This document shows positions 59,781 to 64,000 of a stretch of DNA of 64,000 nt, one piece after another; within the stretch, counting starts at the first letter, position 1, and each line of letters opens with the position of its first letter. The stretch spans positions 744,001-808,000 of the forward strand of contig CP090852.1 of the NCBI GenBank assembly GCA_041879415.1, written 5' to 3'. The notes beneath the pieces were generated by a model that saw nothing but the letters and a program-made list of their open reading frames with translations, searched no databases and had not been told where the DNA came from. A program made the position numbers and the translations under genes. Source of the DNA: Vibrio chagasii. GTDB lineage: Bacteria; Pseudomonadota; Gammaproteobacteria; Enterobacterales; Vibrionaceae.

Positions 59781-62210
59781 TTAATGAAAATAGACCAGCA
59801 TCTCGACATGATCACCTTGCTGCTCTGCACTTAACAAGAAATGTAAGTACCCTTCTTCAGTCACTGGTATTTGTAGATACTCATTACTGCCACGATAATC
59901 CGACGCATAGTCATGCTGTCCAGCGGTTGGCCAATATGCACGGCTCGCAAACAGGTCAACATTACCTTGTTCTGTTGAACCACTGTTTTGATCGGTTAAC
60001 CATACGCGAACCTCTCTTACTCCCTCTGGAATATAAACAGCCGCGTAACGTTGTTGATGAACCGTAAACAGGTGAGCTTTACCTGACTCTAATACCACAG
60101 GCGTTAGGTCATCTTGATCCGGAGAGGGTGGAACGGGTTGCTCTGTTTTTAACGATGCAAGCAGCTTCACACCGTTGAATTCAGTTCGTCCCGTAACACT
60201 CATGTAGTAACGACCGGGCTTAATATATCCCGTTGCCTCTGGCTCAAATGTCACCACCTCATTACTACCACTGCCATACTGGCTGAACTCAAAATCATAG
60301 TAATGTGCAGCGCGGTTGTAGCTCATGTAGAGATCTGCATCCCCCAGATTTTGTCCTTCAATTGATACCTCAAAATGGGTGGTGTTCTCAGGCACTTCGA
60401 CGTAGAACAGCTGCTCAGTGTACGCTTCACCGCTCAACAGCACATTTTGGTTAGCAACAAGAGCCTTGATGTGATCGCTTGGTTCTATCGGTTCAGTTGG
60501 TTCTCCGGGTTCTGGTTTATCTTCAGTCGTTACCGTATCTAACCAACGCTCAAACTCACCATCGTACTGCTGGCCAAGCACTTTAACTTGCTTTGCCCAA
60601 TCAGCGAACTGACCAGAGCGAGACAGCGCCAGTAAGCTTTGCACTTCATTAGGATGCTCTTCTAGCATAAAGCGAGTCGCTAAATACCCCCATCGGTAAA
60701 TACGATTCGAATCATGAGAGTAAGTGGTCGCAAACACATCCGATAGGTGCATCTTGCCACTATCAATTAAGCGAATTGCAGCATCGTAGCCTTGCTTGTA
60801 GTGCATGTATTCAGCGAAGCCTTCTAACCACCACACTACATAACCATGAGCCAAGTTATCATTAAATGAACCATGTAGATTGAAGCGTGCATCTAGGTAA
60901 TGAGTGTATTCGTGTTCAAAATTCAGAATAGCGAGCTCATCCCCATTGTCGTAACGGTAAGCCACGAAACGCGCTACATTATCCAAGTCGGCCGGATTGC
61001 CTTCTAAGTACTGACCACCGTTATCTGTCGTATTGCCAAACAGGAATGAAGAGTAGTCAACATAACTGCCTTTGCTACCAAATACCGCGATCTCAACATT
61101 ATGATTGTTGTCGTCAGCCACCGGTTGCTGCCCAGTATTAGCCACTTGATGGAAGTCTGCCTCTTTTACCGCCAATACATCACATGCCTTTGCAGCTTGT
61201 GACTCGGTTAAATTTTGAGAGCGAAGAATAGCAGGACCTTGGCACTCGTAGCGGTTAGGTAAGATACGTCGGGCAACGTCGCGCTTCGCCTGTTCAAGAT
61301 CGAGCCCGTTCAAACCCTCTGGTGCAAAGTATCCCAGCATTTCTACCGCCGCTAGCCACAGTTTGTCGTGCTCACTACCCAATGGATTTTGCACCATCAC
61401 ATCTTGCATCACTTGTAACGCTTTATCTTTAGTCGCTTTATCTGGGCTTGCAAGCAATCTCCCAGTCTCGCGCACCGCGTTGTAAACCAGAAAACTTGCA
61501 TCTGTATCCAAAGCCCATCGATTGTCGCGAGCAAATTTCGCTAGTGTATCTATATGCTGAGTGTTGTTTGCTAGGTAGTCGTAGAAGCCATCTCGAGCGG
61601 CATGGCCGGCCATCGCTCGAAATAGATTATTGAGCCCATCGACCCACTGTGTGTCTTGCGCCGTTTCACGGTTGAAGTGGCTAAGTGCCGCAAGTTGTGC
61701 ATCCATAGTGAGTGAAAGCTGCTTCACGTTGTCGACCATTAGAGTCAGGCTCTTCAGCGCACCAATTTGTTCTCGCCCTTGGTTTAGCGAATTAGGATTA
61801 GCAAGAAATGCATTGGTTGAGTGTGCAAAACGCTCACTCAAAGCCTCTGAAAAATCTTCTTCTCGCGCGTTATAACGAACGTAATAAGCTGCACGTACAA
61901 ATTCACCTAAGTTTTCAAGTTTACGTGCTTGCTCAGATTCACCTCGGTAACGGGCTATCTCTAAGTTCAGTAGATTACTAATTTGGATCAGGCTGTTTTC
62001 GCTGTAGATATTGGATAACGAACTTTTTGATGCAGAGAACCAAGAGCTATAACAACTATTGTCGGCTAGTGAAACCGCAAGAGCGAGATCAGGTGACAAC
62101 TGAAGTTCAGACACCTCACATTGGCTTTGAGCGAACGAGAAAGTAGATGCGCTAGAAAGTAAGCAAGCGAGCGCCAAGCGATGACGTGGAAATAAACGAG
62201 TATGAAGCAT
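59781..62210 (-). CDS. Vibrio-type microbial collagenase (peptidase M9)
   Basis: An 809-residue secreted metalloprotease. It has a signal peptide (to about residue 28) and an M9 activator domain (about 60-330). The catalytic domain has the zinc motif HEYTH (H433-H437) and LEGFAEY (E463/E467 region) for the third ligand. After a Pro/Glu linker (EPGEPTEPIEPSD) come two C-terminal pre-peptidase-type beta domains (about 575-690 and 700-805; GRYYMSVTGRTEFNG and similar). Length and layout match the V. alginolyticus/V. parahaemolyticus collagenases. It degrades extracellular collagen or gelatin. It is divergent from luxM across a 419-base region, which may put it under quorum control. Confidence 0.93.
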   Translation of the reverse strand: MLHTRLFPRHRLALACLLSSASTFSFAQSQCEVSELQLSPDLALAVSLADNSCYSSWFSASKSSLSNIYSENSLIQISNLLNLEIARYRGESEQARKLENLGEFVRAAYYVRYNAREEDFSEALSERFAHSTNAFLANPNSLNQGREQIGALKSLTLMVDNVKQLSLTMDAQLAALSHFNRETAQDTQWVDGLNNLFRAMAGHAARDGFYDYLANNTQHIDTLAKFARDNRWALDTDASFLVYNAVRETGRLLASPDKATKDKALQVMQDVMVQNPLGSEHDKLWLAAVEMLGYFAPEGLNGLDLEQAKRDVARRILPNRYECQGPAILRSQNLTESQAAKACDVLAVKEADFHQVANTGQQPVADDNNHNVEIAVFGSKGSYVDYSSFLFGNTTDNGGQYLEGNPADLDNVARFVAYRYDNGDELAILNFEHEYTHYLDARFNLHGSFNDNLAHGYVVWWLEGFAEYMHYKQGYDAAIRLIDSGKMHLSDVFATTYSHDSNRIYRWGYLATRFMLEEHPNEVQSLLALSRSGQFADWAKQVKVLGQQYDGEFERWLDTVTTEDKPEPGEPTEPIEPSDHIKALVANQNVLLSGEAYTEQLFYVEVPENTTHFEVSIEGQNLGDADLYMSYNRAAHYYDFEFSQYGSGSNEVVTFEPEATGYIKPGRYYMSVTGRTEFNGVKLLASLKTEQPVPPSPDQDDLTPVVLESGKAHLFTVHQQRYAAVYIPEGVREVRVWLTDQNSGSTEQGNVDLFASRAYWPTAGQHDYASDYRGSNEYLQIPVTEEGYLHFLLSAEQQGDHVEMLVYFH

Positions 62211-62629
62211 AATTATATTTGTTAGTTGTATATTTGGGTCGCCGTTATATTCCCTACAATTATAAAGGTGAATTTAGTTGCGTATTAATTATGAGATTGC
62301 TTCAAAAAATAGATATTTTGTATCAGTTTATAAAACCAAAGGTTTATGCTCGCTAGCTACATGTTAGGCTGAGCGTATGAATGACGCCTAAGTTATTGAG
62401 AAGAAACTAATTTAGCACTTCATAAACTAGAAAAGTTCTGTTGTTAAGAAAATACGCAAGTAGTAGACTTGCGCTCGATTATGCAACTTGTTTTCATTTC
62501 ATAGACACAAGCAACGTTATTTATACACAACGAAAATAACGTTAGTTCAAGGCTTACATAATATAAGTGTCAGGAAATAAGTGCAGATCGAATAAAAATA
62601 ATTATATAAACCTAGGCTAGGTTCACACC
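62211..62629. promoter_or_regulatory. Collagenase/luxM divergent region with two inverted repeats
   Basis: No gene is seen. CGCAAGT-AGTAG-ACTTGCG (62455-62473) is a perfect 7-base repeat. AACGTTATTT (62513-62522) and AAATAACGTT (62534-62543) form a perfect 10-base repeat about 90 bases before luxM. The second contains TTATT...AATAA spaced much like the binding site of the LuxR/SmcR-type quorum master regulator, but the centre does not match well. Confidence 0.5.
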
Positions 62630-63847
62630 ATGAAATTACTGTCGTCTTTAGACTCGCTGTTGGCTAGCGATGAGTCTATCGAAATAAAGCAACATATATT
62701 GATAGATCTCGTAATCAATACTTATCAGCCACAACAACGCACAACTCTTTTCCAAACCGTTACTGACTATCGACGAAACCTCCTTGAGTCTTTGTTCCCG
62801 GAGCACCAAAACAAAAGCCTGTCAGTGTTGTTTGAGTTGATGGACTATCGCGATCTCATTCAGCGATATCCAAGCACTTTGGCGCCTGAATTGGTTTTGT
62901 TAGAGAAGGCAGCAAGCCAATGTTATATGTCATGGTTAGACTTTTGGTGTGAATCTGAGATTGCCGCAATAAAGGAAAAATCTCCGCTTGGCGATGGCCC
63001 GATCTCAACGATGGATCTGCCGATCCAAGATTGTGCGTATTATGGTGCGATCATTGAACATATCGAAGCTGACCCACTCATGGTACAGACGCCATGTCAT
63101 CCACAAGCCATGCCTATCAATGATGCGATTGCTTTAAGTAATCTAGAGATCTTCATAAAGGGTGAAAAATGGTATGAGATGCTGCCTTTATTGCACCTTT
63201 CGCAATCGGGTAAACACTTTGTCTTACTCAAGCACCCTGTCGATGAGCCCTTCCCAACACTGGTCTCTTCCGCACTCATTCAAGATTGGTCGAAGAATGA
63301 AACCTGGTTAAGCTACGCGCCAGTGTTCAGTAATGAACACTGGCAATACTGCTTACCTGAGCACGGCTACCAACAACTTTCAGAATTGCAGCTTTTCACG
63401 CCATCGACACTGTCAAAGTGTTACTCTCTGCCAGAATTTGATAGTACATTCCAGTTACAATTGTTCGATGCACAGGCTATATGTGAAGTGTTGCGACTTA
63501 CCGTCAGTGGTAATACTCAACAAAAACTCTATTTCCTCTACCTTGCTCAAAAAGAGCTGATGAGCGTTCTACATCAAATAGGTTATAAAGTTGGCTTCAC
63601 CATTATCGAGCAACCTTTCATGCTTCAGTTTTATCAATCTATCGACCCAAGAGCCTATTTCCACTCTGGTTTTTGCGAGTTGAATGCAGACGGCACTACC
63701 ATCTATCGTGGTTTTTGGAATTTCGAAAGGATGGTCAACGAATTCAATGACACCGATTTTCGTCGCTACAAACAGGCAGTGCGTAGCAGCCGAAAGCTGA
63801 GATCGACAAAAACACCAAGTTCAGTAAAAAAGGATGAACATGTTTGA
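62630..63847 (+). CDS. luxM: LuxM/AinS-type acyl-homoserine-lactone synthase
   Basis: A 405-residue protein whose C-terminal half carries the LuxM/AinS family block: CEVLRLTVSG, KLYFLYLAQKELM, GYKVGFTIIEQPFMLQFY and YRGFWNFERMVNEF. LuxM makes the HAI-1 signal (an acyl-homoserine lactone) and is unrelated to LuxI. The N-terminal half is less conserved. The last codons overlap the start of luxN by 8 bases, the usual luxMN arrangement. The exact acyl chain cannot be predicted. Confidence 0.92.
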   Translation: MKLLSSLDSLLASDESIEIKQHILIDLVINTYQPQQRTTLFQTVTDYRRNLLESLFPEHQNKSLSVLFELMDYRDLIQRYPSTLAPELVLLEKAASQCYMSWLDFWCESEIAAIKEKSPLGDGPISTMDLPIQDCAYYGAIIEHIEADPLMVQTPCHPQAMPINDAIALSNLEIFIKGEKWYEMLPLLHLSQSGKHFVLLKHPVDEPFPTLVSSALIQDWSKNETWLSYAPVFSNEHWQYCLPEHGYQQLSELQLFTPSTLSKCYSLPEFDSTFQLQLFDAQAICEVLRLTVSGNTQQKLYFLYLAQKELMSVLHQIGYKVGFTIIEQPFMLQFYQSIDPRAYFHSGFCELNADGTTIYRGFWNFERMVNEFNDTDFRRYKQAVRSSRKLRSTKTPSSVKKDEHV

Positions 63848-64000
63848 TTTCGGTTTAGAGGCGATTGTTTATGCCAAAGCGATAACGCTTCTCGCGACCG
63901 TTGCGGTCGTAGTGATGTGGTTACTCTACTATTGCTACTGTCTCAAGCAGAAAGGGAAAAACATTGCAGGGACACACCACGTTCCCTACATCGCCTATTC
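63840..64000 (+). CDS. luxN: LuxN hybrid sensor kinase (N-terminal fragment, cut by window end)
   Basis: The visible 53 residues begin MFDFGLEAIVYAKAITLLATVAV and contain the first membrane helix (about 12-32), followed by a cytosolic loop and THHVPYIAYS. This matches the LuxN N-terminus, which starts a multi-helix autoinducer-binding membrane domain ahead of the kinase and receiver domains. It starts inside luxM behind AAAAAGGA and is certainly co-translated. It is the receptor for the LuxM product and feeds LuxU/LuxO. Confidence 0.88.
   Translation, partial: MFDFGLEAIVYAKAITLLATVAVVVMWLLYYCYCLKQKGKNIAGTHHVPYIAY

Noticed and set aside
1..64000. rRNA, tRNA, CRISPR arrays, insertion sequences, integron attC sites or prophage
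   Set aside because: None of the expected sequences or gene sets was seen in reading both strands; a dedicated covariance or repeat search was not possible here.

Overview
The window looks like part of the second chromosome of a marine Vibrio. The gene set is typical of that replicon: a hut haem-uptake locus with its own TonB1/ExbB1/ExbD1, a LuxT/SwrT-type TetR regulator, nadE, pyrC, glcB/aceA, a Vibrio-type M9 collagenase and, at the right edge, a luxM-luxN acyl-homoserine-lactone pair. I cannot assign a species. No rRNA, tRNA, CRISPR array, insertion sequence or prophage was recognised.

Layout. 1-5.9 kb holds a truncated membrane-anchored protein, a GFA-fold protein, a DUF1275 membrane protein, a YjiH-type membrane protein and an amino-acid-type dCache chemoreceptor. 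6-11.1 kb holds a cytoplasmic GH13 amylase, two tandem M19 dipeptidase-like exported proteins that lack expected metal-site residues, and a parvulin. 11.3-20.8 kb holds CheV, a divergent cobalamin-adenosyltransferase-like protein, and the haem locus hutZ-hutX-hutW divergent from tonB-exbB-exbD-hutB-hutC-hutD, with a Fur-like hexamer array between them. 21-29.6 kb holds luxT, small unknown proteins including an eight-repeat solenoid, an acyltransferase, a reduced AraC-like protein, divergent nadD-like/nadE genes and a MOSC-ferredoxin-reductase fusion. 29.8-35.1 kb holds a short YqaE protein, pyrC with a PurR-like box and a hairpin that masks its ribosome binding site, DUF808, an M14-like hydrolase and a BCCT transporter.

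35.5-53.1 kb is the most unusual part. It is a probable taurine (sulfonate) catabolic island. A TRAP transporter would bring the substrate in, and a FAD oxidoreductase with a small SnoaL-fold protein (TauXY-like) would deaminate it to sulfoacetaldehyde. Xsc would release sulfite and make acetyl phosphate, Pta would make acetyl-CoA, and a TauE/SafE protein would export the sulfur anion. An IclR regulator and an aldehyde dehydrogenase complete the set. Divergent from xsc is a CobS/CobT-like AAA+/VWA pair with no other cobalamin gene in the window; an activase or metal-insertion role for a neighbouring enzyme is my main proposal for an undescribed system. The island also carries a tandem-Cache periplasmic protein, an FRG-domain gene in AT-rich surroundings and, at its edge, a free-standing relative of the clasp domain of malate synthase G.

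53.2-58.4 kb is the glyoxylate shunt (glcB, a LysR regulator, aceA), which would assimilate the acetyl-CoA made next door. 58.4-64 kb holds a protein with a weak ADP-ribosyltransferase-like pattern, a cystatin-motif lipoprotein, the collagenase, luxM and the start of luxN.
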